Below are positions 6,828 to 14,767 of a DNA stretch of 45,468 bases, one piece after another (position 1 is the first letter of the stretch; each line of letters opens with the position of its first letter). The stretch comes from CAZVCJ01 sp964625745 (GTDB lineage: Bacteria; Chloroflexota; Anaerolineae; VGOG01), in assembly GCA_964625745.1 (NCBI GenBank), contig CAZVCJ010000011.1, forward strand, positions 1 to 45,468, written 5' to 3'. Position numbers and translations under genes: made by a program. Below the pieces are notes generated by a model that saw only the letters and a program-made list of their open reading frames with translations, did not search any database and was not told where the DNA came from.

Positions 6828-8997
6828 GATGCGCCAGGCCGACGGCGATCTCACTGATGAGCCAGTGAGCGCCCCAACTGGGAGTGCCCGTTTGCTCGAT
6901 CTTTATGTAGCGCACCGAGCGGGGGGAGAAGCTGGCGTCAATGGACATCCAGTTGAGGGGCATCTCTTTCATCACCTCCCAATCGGTGTGGTTGGTGGAG
7001 ACGCTCAAAATGAAGGCCGTGGCGAAGCCTCGCCCAGGGCTCTCTATCTTTATCTGCTCAATGGTCTGTACCTGGCCCAGGTCGAGTTCGTACCACATCC
7101 CCGGCTGCTGCGCGACCTGGCTATCCCAGAAAGTATCCGGATCGCTGTCGAAGGCTTTGTCTACGTCGGCCTGGTTGTGGCTGGCCTGAGCCTGCCAGGG
7201 AGTAGAAGGGATGCCTCCTTCGGCGACCTCAATGGTCATCTCTAACGGCATCGCTCCCTCTTTCGAGAACCAGGCCACTCCCTCCTCCACCAGGTCCCAG
7301 CGCAGCACGTATTGACCAGGCGTGGCCGGAGATTTCAGGACGACGTTGGTCAGATCCACTTCTGATCCAGGCGGTACGTCGTCAGGCAGGCTGGTGCGAA
7401 AGGTGTCCCAACAGCCAGCCAATTGCCCGTTGGGAGTGAACCAGTGATAGGCCAAATGGACGGGGTTCGGGCCATCGGCAGGCCAGTGCTTGGAGCTTGT
7501 GTTCTTGACCTTGAAGCTGGCCGTGGCCACGCCGTCGGGCGGTATGGTCTCCGGTACGCTGTGGTCGAGCCAGGCGACTCCATAATCTCCCGAAGTCACC
7601 TCAGAGGACTGAACCTGCACGTGGATGTCCTCCCTGGGAGAGCCGTGCTTCCAGAACCAGTTGTCTGGCTCCTCGATCATGTCCCAGCGCAGGATGTACT
7701 GCCCCGGCGTTGGCGGGGCCTGCACCTGGGCCTCGTCGAAGACCACCAGCCAGCCCGGCTTCACATTGAAAGGTACCAAGGTCCTGATGTCCGCCAGGTC
7801 CAACCCTTCGGCGGGGCTCAGGACAAGCTCCTGACCAGCGGGGGTGTACCAGCGATAGCCCAGGCGCACCTTGTGGTCCCCAGTCCTGACCCAGGTAGCG
7901 TTGCCCTCGTTGCTGAGGCGCAGTGTTGCCGTCACCGTCTGGCCGGGCGTCACGCTGGTTGGCATGTCAATGTCCAGCCAGCCTACCTTGTAGATGGTCG
8001 GGACGCCCGGCAGCCGCACGCGGTAGTCGTGGTCCATGGCCGCCTTGAAGTCGGTGATGATTCGAGGCCGGATGCTGATGGCCCATTGGGGTTGATCGTG
8101 CACCAGGGGCCAGCGGTAGAGGATGAGGGCCTGGATAGGCTGGTTGGCCGGTTCGTTGTTCCAGCGGTCAATCTCCTGGTAGGCTGTCTGCACCCACTGG
8201 GAGCCCGGTTCGTCCTTCCACTCCAGGTTTTGATCCGTCTCGGTGAGATAGACGGGCAGGCCGCGCGTCTCTTCTGGAATCGCGTTCATGAAGTCAACGT
8301 AGCTGCGAAACTGATAGCGCAGGTGAGTGTAGCCGGGCGCACCCTGCCAATAGTCATCGGTGATGAAATCGAGAGCGTAGCCGTTGGTGTAGGTGTGGAC
8401 GGCAATGGCGTCGCATTGGCCCGCCAGGCGGTCCAGGATGTGGCGGAAGTATTTCACCCAATCGCCCGACGGGTTTTCGGGGTACTTGGTTTCAATGTTC
8501 CAGGGACCCACCGCTGCCACGACGACCTGATCGTTCTCCCGCTCAGGCCGGGAGTGGATGTTATTCCGGCACTTTTGGTAGCAGCGGGCGTACAGCTCAG
8601 GCGTGATAACCTCGCCGTCGGGGCCTCCGGGTCTCTCCAGGGCCAAATTGGGCTCGTTGCCGATGATCCAGATGTGGCAGCCCTGGGATCCCTCCACGAA
8701 GTTGCCGCAGCGTTGGGCGAAGTCGTCGTAGCGGTTGGAGCGGGGGATGGTGCCTTTGTCACCGTACCCGTGGTTGAGACGCGCGATGACCCCCAGACCC
8801 TGATTGGACAGGTGACTGTAGTCCGGACCGCCTGGGCCACCGGGGTCTGCCCCTAGCTCTTCAGTGACCAGCACCCAACCCTGCTTGTTCTTCTCGACCA
8901 TCAGGTGTTGTCCGCCCGGATCGTGCAGGCCGAAGATGTATTTTGGAAACTTGTCCTGAGCTATGTCGAAGGGATGGGATTCGTCGAGTGGAGACAT
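6823..8997 (-). CDS. Glycoside-hydrolase-like protein with two Ig-like domains and a C-terminal discoidin/F5-8C domain
   Basis: 724 residues. Residues ~15-330 look like a clan GH-A TIM barrel: GNEPN with Glu115 as candidate acid/base and LTETD with Glu253 as candidate nucleophile. Residues ~335-460 and ~470-592 are two related Ig-like repeats (each with ...TPGQYxLRWDxxEE...) resembling NBR1-like/CARDB-type modules. Residues ~598-720 resemble an F5/8C (CBM32-like) carbohydrate-binding domain (AFDSDPDTFWDS, WYELDLG, VRYIKIEQTG). The likely role is glycan binding and hydrolysis; the substrate is unknown. No signal peptide is visible. AAGGAGGTAATCA precedes ATG 8997. Residues 10-17 (FDIAQDKF) are encoded by a copy of the REP-like repeat, and a second copy overlaps residues ~390-398. 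The stop codon lies in the MITE target duplication. Confidence 0.8.
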   Translation of the reverse strand: MSPLDESHPFDIAQDKFPKYIFGLHDPGGQHLMVEKNKQGWVLVTEELGADPGGPGGPDYSHLSNQGLGVIARLNHGYGDKGTIPRSNRYDDFAQRCGNFVEGSQGCHIWIIGNEPNLALERPGGPDGEVITPELYARCYQKCRNNIHSRPERENDQVVVAAVGPWNIETKYPENPSGDWVKYFRHILDRLAGQCDAIAVHTYTNGYALDFITDDYWQGAPGYTHLRYQFRSYVDFMNAIPEETRGLPVYLTETDQNLEWKDEPGSQWVQTAYQEIDRWNNEPANQPIQALILYRWPLVHDQPQWAISIRPRIITDFKAAMDHDYRVRLPGVPTIYKVGWLDIDMPTSVTPGQTVTATLRLSNEGNATWVRTGDHKVRLGYRWYTPAGQELVLSPAEGLDLADIRTLVPFNVKPGWLVVFDEAQVQAPPTPGQYILRWDMIEEPDNWFWKHGSPREDIHVQVQSSEVTSGDYGVAWLDHSVPETIPPDGVATASFKVKNTSSKHWPADGPNPVHLAYHWFTPNGQLAGCWDTFRTSLPDDVPPGSEVDLTNVVLKSPATPGQYVLRWDLVEEGVAWFSKEGAMPLEMTIEVAEGGIPSTPWQAQASHNQADVDKAFDSDPDTFWDSQVAQQPGMWYELDLGQVQTIEQIKIESPGRGFATAFILSVSTNHTDWEVMKEMPLNWMSIDASFSPRSVRYIKIEQTGTPSWGAHWLISEIAVGLAHP
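7804..7829. repeat. REP-like palindrome inside the glycosidase-like gene
   Basis: Plus-strand CCCTTCGGCGGGGCTCAGGA, continuing CAAGC, matches the dispersed family. It is translated in frame as the segment LVLSPAEGL in the first Ig-like domain. Confidence 0.6.
8950..8973. repeat. REP-like palindrome inside the N-terminus of the glycosidase-like gene
   Basis: ACTTGTCCTGAGCTATGTCG, continuing AAGG, is the dispersed family in its other orientation. It is translated as FDIAQDKF and sits before the first recognisable domain element, so it probably adds residues without harming the fold. Confidence 0.75.
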
Positions 8998-9072
8998 TGA
9001 TTACCTCCTTGGTCATTGGCCTTCGGGTTGAGTCTATCGAAACCTTGAAGGCGCATCCGTTACGATGGCTCA

Positions 9073-9101
9073 ATTATACAACAGATTGTTATCTAAATCA
9101 A
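9073..9101 (-). promoter_or_regulatory. Sigma70-type promoter for the glycosidase-like gene
   Basis: On the minus strand: -35 TTGATT (9096-9101), a 17-bp spacer, and -10 TATAAT (9073-9078). It lies directly after the terminator of the preceding M23 gene and about 70 nt before the ATG at 8997. Confidence 0.75.
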
Positions 9102-9103
9102 AC

Positions 9104-9138
9104 CAAAAAAAGAGGGCAGAGGTTGAAAGCCTCTGCCC
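9104..9138 (-). terminator. Intrinsic terminator after the LysM/M23 gene
   Basis: Minus-strand stem GGGCAGAGG / CCTCTGCCC (9 bp, 7-nt loop) followed by a CTTTTTTT run. It ends the transcript of the gene stopping at 9169. Confidence 0.88.
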
Positions 9139-9168
9139 TTTGTCTTTGGGACTCTCTTCAGTCTAACG

Positions 9169-10452
9169 TCAACGTTCCGGCAGATACCCAAATGGGTTGC
9201 GCTGGACGCCGTTGTATCGAATCTCGAAGTGGAGATGTGGTCCTGTTGACCTGCCAGTGCTGCCTATTGATCCGATCCTCTCACCTTTGCCAACGGACTG
9301 GCCGACCTCAACCAGGATGGTGTGGAGATGGGCGTAAAGGGTCTGGAAGCCGTTGCTGTGGTCAATAACCACGTATTTGCCATAGCCGTACTCACTCCAA
9401 CCGGCTGTGACCACGCAACCAGAATCCGCTGCGGTGATGGGAGTGCCTGTTGGGGCGCCGATGTCAATAGCCTGATGCATGGGCTTGAATCCCTGGGTGA
9501 TGCTCCCGCTGGTTGGCCAGGCAAAGCTGCCGGTGCCAACAGCGGCTCCCTGGGGGATGGGACCGGAATAGGCATGGACGACGCGAGGTTGGTAGGGCTT
9601 CTTACCGCCAGGGACGATGAGCTTCTGCCCTAAGCTTAGATTATAGGGGCTCTCCAGGCCATTGTATTCACATTCTATAATGGCTGAAACTTCGGCCTTG
9701 TATTGCTGAGCTATACTCTCCAGGGTGTCGTTTGCGACCACGGTATGGTAGACCCCATCTATGGGCAGGATGGTCAGCACCTGGCCTATCTTCAGGAGGT
9801 CGGGGTGATCCTCCAGCCGGCTGCTGGCCCACATAATGGTGTCGGCGCTGATGCCAAATTTGTCAGCGATGCCGTAGAGAGTGTCACCGGTCTGCACGGT
9901 GTAGTTGATGATCTCTTGCCGCGGCAAGTCGCCGGGCTCTTCGGTGGGCACGACAGTATGAGTAGGCGTAGAAGTAGGCGTAGAAGTAGGCGTAGGCGTA
10001 GGAGTGGGAGTAGCGGTAGGGGGAGGGGTAGGAGTGGGAATAGGAGTGGAGGTAGGCGTAGGAGTGGGGGTTGAGGCAAAAATAGTGTGGGGCACTGGAG
10101 CTCGGACGATAGTGTTTTCGTCCTGAGAACGGATTCCTCCTCGGGCTGAGAGACCAGCATACAGGCGAAAGCCGAGGCTAGGAGCCGGCGTTGGGGTGGA
10201 CCGGGAATCTGGGGGAGGGATCCTGGGGATGTCTACCTTGCCTAGCAGAGTGGCCGAGACAGCCAGCAGGATGACGATGAAGTGGGAGGTGAAACGAGAT
10301 AACAAGGCTCCATCGCCCACCCTGGCTATTGAGGTCTGTATTCCTGTTTTAGAAACCCAGTCTTTCGCCTTTGACCAAAGGGTGACCCAACGCCCGAGCA
10401 TTGGCCCGCCCTCTATCTCCCCTACTGGGGAAAAATCGGCTGGGATTTCCAT
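9169..10452 (-). CDS. Membrane-anchored LysM / M23 peptidase (murein hydrolase-like)
   Basis: 427 residues. A single hydrophobic anchor (~56-72) is followed by a Pro/Thr linker (TPTPTPTSTPIPTPTP..., ~127-170), two LysM peptidoglycan-binding motifs (~182-230 and ~235-282), and a C-terminal M23 domain (~320-420). The M23 zinc and catalytic residues are present: H326 and D330 (HQAID), H375 (YAHLH), and H406/H408 (HLHFE). This indicates an active endopeptidase rather than a degenerate NlpD/EnvC activator, acting outside the membrane on peptidoglycan cross-links. The linker DNA (9955-10075) is an imperfect GTAGGCGTAGAA-type tandem repeat likely to vary in length. It has its own consensus promoter and terminator, so it is a single-gene transcript. 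ATG 10452 is preceded by GAGGGGAGCGA. Confidence 0.92.
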   Translation of the reverse strand: MEIPADFSPVGEIEGGPMLGRWVTLWSKAKDWVSKTGIQTSIARVGDGALLSRFTSHFIVILLAVSATLLGKVDIPRIPPPDSRSTPTPAPSLGFRLYAGLSARGGIRSQDENTIVRAPVPHTIFASTPTPTPTSTPIPTPTPPPTATPTPTPTPTSTPTSTPTHTVVPTEEPGDLPRQEIINYTVQTGDTLYGIADKFGISADTIMWASSRLEDHPDLLKIGQVLTILPIDGVYHTVVANDTLESIAQQYKAEVSAIIECEYNGLESPYNLSLGQKLIVPGGKKPYQPRVVHAYSGPIPQGAAVGTGSFAWPTSGSITQGFKPMHQAIDIGAPTGTPITAADSGCVVTAGWSEYGYGKYVVIDHSNGFQTLYAHLHTILVEVGQSVGKGERIGSIGSTGRSTGPHLHFEIRYNGVQRNPFGYLPER

Positions 10453-10530
10453 TCGCTCCCCTCTTATCCGAGAGATACGTCGTCAGATGAGTTGCGGTTT
10501 AGTTGCGGTTTGGTTGCACTTTCGTCTCAG

Positions 10531-10559
10531 ATTATAACCGCAAGACCACAAATTGTCAA
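10531..10559 (-). promoter_or_regulatory. Consensus sigma70 promoter for the LysM/M23 gene
   Basis: Minus strand: -35 TTGACA (10554-10559), exactly 17 bp, then -10 TATAAT (10531-10536). Both hexamers are perfect consensus, about 80 nt upstream of the start codon. Confidence 0.88.
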
Positions 10560-10572
10560 ATCGCCTATCAGA

Positions 10573-10632
10573 TCGGTTAGTCCGATAGTCCATAGTCCAA
10601 CTGACCAACCGACCAAGGACCGTCCGGCCAAC
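10573..10632. repeat. GACCAAC/CCGACC simple dispersed repeat
   Basis: Imperfect short units such as GACCAACCGACCAAGGACC after the rho stop. The same kind of sequence occurs at 14713-14765 and 41525-41574, always in short intergenic gaps. No function is visible. Confidence 0.6.
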
Positions 10633-10637
10633 TGACC

Positions 10638-11924
10638 CTAGCGGACATCCCTGCTCAATGTCGTCAGAAACTCGCTGTTGTTCCTGGTTCTGCCCAGCCG
10701 TTCCAACAGGGCCTCGAGAGCGCCGGTGATATCCATCCCAGCACCTGATGGGGGTGAAGACATCATGTAAGAAATCATCTTCCGCATGATCCAAACCTTG
10801 TCCAGGGTCTCCTTATCCAGCAGCAGTTCCTCGCGGCGCGTGCTGGAGCGTTCGATATCGAAGGCGGGGAAGATATACCGTTCCGCCAGCTTGCGATTGA
10901 GATGCAGCTCCATGTTGCCCGTACCCTTGAACTCCTCGTAAATGACATCGTCCATACGGCTGCCCGTTTCCACCAGGCAAGTGGCGATAATAGTCAGGCT
11001 TCCCCCGTCCTCGATGTTGCGAGCTGCACCGAAGAAACGCTTGGGCGGATAGAGGGCCGCCGGATCGACGCCGCCGGAGAGGGTACGGCCACTGGGAGGG
11101 ACGGTGAGATTATAGGCTCTGGTCAGGCGGGTGATGCCATCCAAAAGGATAACTACATCTTTGCCACCCTCGACCAGGCGCTTGGCCCGCTCCAGGGCCA
11201 TCTCGGCCACGCGGACCTGATCCTGGACAGGATCATCAAAGGTAGCCGCCATAACCTCGGCTTCCACCGAGCGATCCATGTCGGTCACTTCCTCGGGCCG
11301 TTCGCCAATAAGGGTGACCATGAGATGAATGTCGTTGTAGTTAGCCGTTATGCCGTTGGCTATTTGCTTCATGACGGTGGTTTTGCCTGCCTTGGGGGGG
11401 GAGACGATCAAACCTCGCTGCCCCCTGCCGATAGGAGCGATCAGATCAAGCAGCCGGGAGGCCAGTATGTTGGGCTTCGTCTCCAGAGCGAGCATTTGAT
11501 TGGGGAAGATAGGGATCAGCCTGTCAAACGTGGGACGTTGCTTGGCTGCCTCGGGATCCAGACCATTGACTGCTTCTACCCGCAGCAAGCCGAAGTACCT
11601 CTCCGTCTCCTTGGGAGGACGTACCTGGCCGATGACCATGTCGCCGGTGCGCAGGCCAAAACGACGGATCTGGGATTGGGAGACGTAGATATCTTCGGGG
11701 CTGGGCAGAAGATGATCCGAGCGGAGGAAACCGATGCCTTCCTGCACGATGTCCAACACCCCTCCGCCGAAGATGTAGCCCTGTCCTTCGGCCTTGGCCT
11801 TAAGGAGGCGCATGATCAAATCGTGCTTTTTGAGGCGGGTATGGCCAGAGATGTCCATCTCCCGGGCCATCTCTCGCAGATCGTCCACGTTTCGGGTTTC
11901 CAGTTCGACGATGTTCATTTCCAT
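10638..11924 (-). CDS. rho: Transcription termination factor Rho
   Basis: 428-residue hexameric RNA helicase that ends transcripts. It has an N-terminal Rho domain (LREMAREMDISGHTRLKKHDLI), a cold-shock-like RNA-binding domain (GVLDIVQEGIGFLRS, then YVSQSQIRRFGLRTGD), and the RecA-like ATPase. Walker A is SPPKAGKT, Walker B is VVILLDGITRLTRAYN, and the catalytic and R-loop region is VDPAALYPPKRFFGAARNIE. The length matches the short Rho form, without a large insertion. ATG 11924 is preceded by CGGAGAGAGCT. A strong promoter at the end of cdsA gives a leader of about 360 nt, which fits the autoregulation known for rho in other bacteria; no leader peptide can be asserted. Confidence 0.97.
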   Translation of the reverse strand: MEMNIVELETRNVDDLREMAREMDISGHTRLKKHDLIMRLLKAKAEGQGYIFGGGVLDIVQEGIGFLRSDHLLPSPEDIYVSQSQIRRFGLRTGDMVIGQVRPPKETERYFGLLRVEAVNGLDPEAAKQRPTFDRLIPIFPNQMLALETKPNILASRLLDLIAPIGRGQRGLIVSPPKAGKTTVMKQIANGITANYNDIHLMVTLIGERPEEVTDMDRSVEAEVMAATFDDPVQDQVRVAEMALERAKRLVEGGKDVVILLDGITRLTRAYNLTVPPSGRTLSGGVDPAALYPPKRFFGAARNIEDGGSLTIIATCLVETGSRMDDVIYEEFKGTGNMELHLNRKLAERYIFPAFDIERSSTRREELLLDKETLDKVWIMRKMISYMMSSPPSGAGMDITGALEALLERLGRTRNNSEFLTTLSRDVR

Positions 11925-12317
11925 AGCTCTCTCCGTTTGGTTACTAACGATAAAGGGGAACCCAGGTTTTCTACCCGTCTGAGCAAGCAGATTGTACTTC
12001 TGGAGTCTCCTGGAGTGAGAGGAGACGTCTTGCTAACTAAAAACCTGGTTTCTGAAATACGGTGACGCTTTGATGCCATGCAAAGGCCAAAGAGCATTGA
12101 CTCTGCGATCAATGTCGTTTGCAATCATTCAGACAAGGGAAATCATGGTGTTATGGCCTGTGGTTTTTGGTGACGAAATTGCGGGGACTCAAGTGAACGT
12201 TAGTGAGGTAGGGAGCAGAATTTTGGGGCGAGTCTATGCTAATCCCTCCCTTTTCTCTCCTGGTGGGTATTCAATTGCCGCAACACACAGTCATTATAGC
12301 ATCTTTTGCTTGCCTAG
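11925..12317 (-). other. Long untranslated leader of rho
   Basis: A 393-bp gap between the cdsA stop and the rho start. It holds the rho promoter at its far end, a ~96-bp dispersed element (11958-12053), and otherwise no gene I can support. Small open frames here lack ribosome binding sites or overlap the repeat. Confidence 0.6.
11958..12053. repeat. Dispersed ~100-bp element with GAAACCAGGTTTT ends, copy 1
   Basis: Terminal inverted repeats GAACCCAGGTTTT and AAAACCTGGTTTC bound an interior (AGCAAGCAGATTGTACTTCT...GAGACGTCTTGCTAACT) that clearly resembles 16163-16290. It has no coding capacity and is MITE-like. Confidence 0.75.
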
Positions 12318-12321
12318 TCAA
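12293..12321 (-). promoter_or_regulatory. Sigma70 promoter for rho
   Basis: Minus strand: -35 TTGACT (12316-12321), 17-bp spacer, -10 TATAAT (12293-12298). The -35 overlaps the stop codon of cdsA, so rho can be transcribed independently of the ribosomal/lipid operon. Confidence 0.85.
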
Positions 12322-13127
12322 ATCGTGAAGCCCACTGCCCAGCGGGCGTAGTAGTAGACCACTACCACGGCGAAGAGCAGGCTGTCAATGCGGTCCAGCA
12401 TGCCGCCGTGGCCGGGGATGAGGCCGCTGGTGTCCTTAACGCCCACCTGGCGCTTCATCATGGATACGGCCAGATCTCCCAGGGGAAGGAGAGCGCAGAC
12501 GAGAGCGCCCAGTACCAGACCGTGAACAAAGCCCAGTCCTATGTACAGGCCGACCAAAAGCGTGACCGCTACTCCGCAAAACCAGCCCCCTATGGTTCCT
12601 TCCCAGGTCTTCTTGGGGCTCAACCTGGGGAAGAACTTGTGACGTCCCAGGGATAGGCCGATGAAGTAAGCGCCTGTGTCGGTTGCCCAGGTGGCGAGCA
12701 GCATCAAGACCATCCATTCTAACCCGTGAGGGGCATCTCGCAAGGAGATGAAGTGGCCGCCCATCCCGCCGAGGTACAGTGCGCCGGCGATGGTCAGAGC
12801 CCAATCAACAGTCGGAGTAGTGGTGTCTTTCTTGAGCAACTGCCAGGACAGGGACAGAAACATAACCCCCGTCAGAGCTGGTCTGGCCAGTTGCCAGGCA
12901 GGATACCGAGCGTCTGCCATCAGCAACCAGATCAGAAGCAGGCCCCAGAAAGGGGAGGGTTTGTAGCCTCCCAGCTTCATCATTTGAAAGAACTCGTGGC
13001 CAGCCACGCTGGCCACGAGGACTATGATGGCGAAAAACCAGAGCCCACCTGCGTAAGTGACCCCCACTACGATGGGGATCAGGACGATGGCACTTAGAAG
13101 TCGCTGAATGAATGCTTGTTTCTTCAT
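12318..13127 (-). CDS. cdsA: Phosphatidate cytidylyltransferase
   Basis: Integral membrane enzyme that makes CDP-diacylglycerol from phosphatidic acid and CTP, the branch point of phospholipid synthesis. The C-terminal family signature is complete (SMMKRQVGVKDTSGLIPGHG, then GMLDRIDS), and the upstream RLSPKKTWEG motif is present. Seven to eight hydrophobic segments fit the usual topology. I start at ATG 13127 (MKKQAF); a GTG three codons earlier is possible. It lies about 45 nt after uppS, the usual neighbour. The gap between them is a low-complexity run of GGAGATTAGAGATTGGAGA-type repeats. Confidence 0.95.
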   Translation of the reverse strand: MKKQAFIQRLLSAIVLIPIVVGVTYAGGLWFFAIIVLVASVAGHEFFQMMKLGGYKPSPFWGLLLIWLLMADARYPAWQLARPALTGVMFLSLSWQLLKKDTTTPTVDWALTIAGALYLGGMGGHFISLRDAPHGLEWMVLMLLATWATDTGAYFIGLSLGRHKFFPRLSPKKTWEGTIGGWFCGVAVTLLVGLYIGLGFVHGLVLGALVCALLPLGDLAVSMMKRQVGVKDTSGLIPGHGGMLDRIDSLLFAVVVVYYYARWAVGFTI

Positions 13128-13171
13128 GATGATCACTGGAAGTTGGAAGTTGGATTTCCAATCTCCAATCT

Positions 13172-13921
13172 CTAATCTCCACTTATAAGCCCAAACCTGC
13201 GCTCTCGTCTGTCATACTCGATGAGAGCGCCATACAGCTCCTCCTCGTCGAAGTCAGGCCAATATGTGGGAGTGGCATAATACTCGGCGTAAGCACTCTG
13301 CCAGATGAGGAAGTTACTGATTCGCAGCTCGCCGGCGGTGCGGATAATCAAATCCGGGTCCGGCAGCCCGGCCGTATACAAATATTGGCTGAACAGGTGC
13401 TCATCTAGCCGATCCGGGGCCACCCCACTCTCGACGATGCGCCGCACAGCGTCCACGATCTCGGCTCGGCCGCCGTAGTTGAAGGCCACGTTCAAGATTA
13501 TGCGGTCATTGTGCCTGGTAAGTTCGATGGCTTCGCGCACTCTTCGCCTGAGCCCTTCGGAGATACCCTCTAAACGGCCGATGTGACGCAGTTGCACGCC
13601 GTTCTGGTGTAACTCCGACAACTCGCGATCAATGGCTTGCTCAAGGATGCGCATCAGGCCTCGCACCTCTGCGCTGGGGCGTCCCCAGTTCTCCGTTGAG
13701 AAAGCATAGAGGGTCAGGATCCTGATGCCATGCTCGACACAACCTTCCAGAATCCGACGGATGTTCTCCGTGCCGGCCCGGTGGCCGGCCTGCCGTGGCA
13801 AGCCACGGGAGCGCGCCCAGCGGCCGTTACCGTCCATTATGATGGCCAAGTGATATGGGGTTTTAGTCAACTGCTTTGCCGTTTCCATAGCCGAGCTGAT
13901 TTCAGTTGCTAATTTGGACAT
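13172..13921 (-). CDS. uppS: Isoprenyl (undecaprenyl) diphosphate synthase
   Basis: cis-Prenyltransferase that builds the undecaprenyl diphosphate carrier for cell-wall precursors. Diagnostic motifs: AIIMDGNGRWA with the catalytic Asp, the HRAG segment, YAFSTENWGRP, LNVAFNYGGRAEIVDA, and the C-terminal DLIIRTAGELRISNFLIWQS / YAEYYATPTYWPDF. About 249 residues from ATG 13921. An in-frame extension to 13987 would be translated from a dispersed repeat (13936-13992) and is rejected. The Shine-Dalgarno signal is poor at either candidate start (13921 or the Met at 13888), so translation may depend on upstream frr transcription. It is one of the rpsB-cdsA gene set. Confidence 0.95.
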   Translation of the reverse strand: MSKLATEISSAMETAKQLTKTPYHLAIIMDGNGRWARSRGLPRQAGHRAGTENIRRILEGCVEHGIRILTLYAFSTENWGRPSAEVRGLMRILEQAIDRELSELHQNGVQLRHIGRLEGISEGLRRRVREAIELTRHNDRIILNVAFNYGGRAEIVDAVRRIVESGVAPDRLDEHLFSQYLYTAGLPDPDLIIRTAGELRISNFLIWQSAYAEYYATPTYWPDFDEEELYGALIEYDRRERRFGLISGD

Positions 13922-13935
13922 TGGCGTTCTGGTCT

Positions 13936-13992
13936 GTAGTGACGACTTCGGTCGTTGGTGGCAGGGCAAAAGCGACTGAAGTCGCAACTACG
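13936..13992. repeat. Dispersed palindromic element (GTAGTnACGACTTC family), copy 1
   Basis: GTAGTGACGACTTC...GACTGAAGTCGCAACTAC: imperfect inverted ends with an internal GGCAAAAGC. The reverse complement of 42164-42220 aligns over the same 57-nt length. It lies immediately upstream of the uppS start. Confidence 0.75.
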
Positions 13993-14136
13993 AATTCAGT
14001 TGCTAAAAAGGGGCTGAGACGTTACTGAAGATGATACCTCAACCCCTGTTTTCCCTTTGCAGTCAACACCAGAAGCTCGTTGACCGGCCCATTCTCCGCA
14101 CCCGGTGAGCCTTTCATTACGCAGCAAGAAGGCAAC

Positions 14137-14694
14137 TCAGATCTCCATGATCTCCTGTTCCTTGTCGCGGCCGATCTCGTCCATCCTGGCCACGGATTTG
14201 TCGGTTATCTCCTGTACATCGTCTTTGGCCTGATAGAGCTCATCTTCGGAGATAATCTTCTCGCTCTCTATCTCGCGCAAATCCTCTATGGCATCGCGGC
14301 GAATGTTGCGGATGGCTACCTTTCCTTCTTCGACCCGCTTGCCCACAACCTTGACCAGCTCCTGGCGGCGCTCCTCAGTCAGACGGGGTATGGTCAGGCG
14401 GATTATCTTGCCATCGTTGGAGGGGGTCAGCCCTAGCTCCGATTTCAGGATGGCTCTCTCGACGTTGGCCAGGGCAGTGGAGTCCCAGGGGCGGATTGCC
14501 AGCAGCCGTGGCTCAGGGACGGAGATAGTCGCCAACTGGTTGAGGGGGGTAAGCGTGCCATAGTACTCCACAGGCAGCCGCTCCACCAGGGCCGGGGAAG
14601 CCCGTCCGGTCCTGATGGTCATCAGGTTGTCTCGGAGAGCGTCCACCGTCTTGCCCATTCTCTCTTCGGTGTCTTTAAGCAGGTCTTTGATCAT
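14137..14694 (-). CDS. frr: Ribosome recycling factor
   Basis: 185-residue cytoplasmic factor that, with EF-G, splits post-termination ribosomes. Family features run the whole length: LRTGRASP-type motif (MTIRTGRASPALVERLPVEYYGT), PLNQLATISVPEPR, LGLTPSNDGKIIRLTIPRLTEERR, and the C-terminal helix ...SEDELYQAKDDVQEITDK. The true start is ATG 14694 behind GAGGAGGAGCTTAATC; an upstream in-frame extension to 14712 is ignored. It sits between pyrH and uppS, the common order. Confidence 0.97.
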   Translation of the reverse strand: MIKDLLKDTEERMGKTVDALRDNLMTIRTGRASPALVERLPVEYYGTLTPLNQLATISVPEPRLLAIRPWDSTALANVERAILKSELGLTPSNDGKIIRLTIPRLTEERRQELVKVVGKRVEEGKVAIRNIRRDAIEDLREIESEKIISEDELYQAKDDVQEITDKSVARMDEIGRDKEQEIMEI

Positions 14695-14712
14695 GATTAA
14701 GCTCCTCCTCAT

Positions 14713-14765
14713 TGGTCAAGTGGTCAAGTGGTCAGATGGTCCTTGGTCCGACCATCCGACCATTG
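14713..14765. repeat. GGTCAAGTGGTC/GGTCCGACC simple dispersed repeat
   Basis: Short iterated units (GGTCAAGTGGTCAAGTGGTC, then ...CCATCCGACC) fill the pyrH-frr gap; related to 10573-10632 and 41525-41574. Confidence 0.6.
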
Positions 14766-14767
14766 AT

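Noticed and set aside
11915..12124. Minus-strand 69-residue frame as a rho leader peptide
   Set aside because: Most of it is translated repeat DNA and it overlaps the rho start; no Shine-Dalgarno.
12070..12351. 93-residue plus-strand open frame in the rho leader
   Set aside because: No ribosome site, no recognisable sequence, and it runs antisense through the rho promoter and cdsA end.
13922..13987. N-terminal extension of UppS
   Set aside because: The extra residues are encoded by the dispersed palindrome at 13936-13992 and have no family match.
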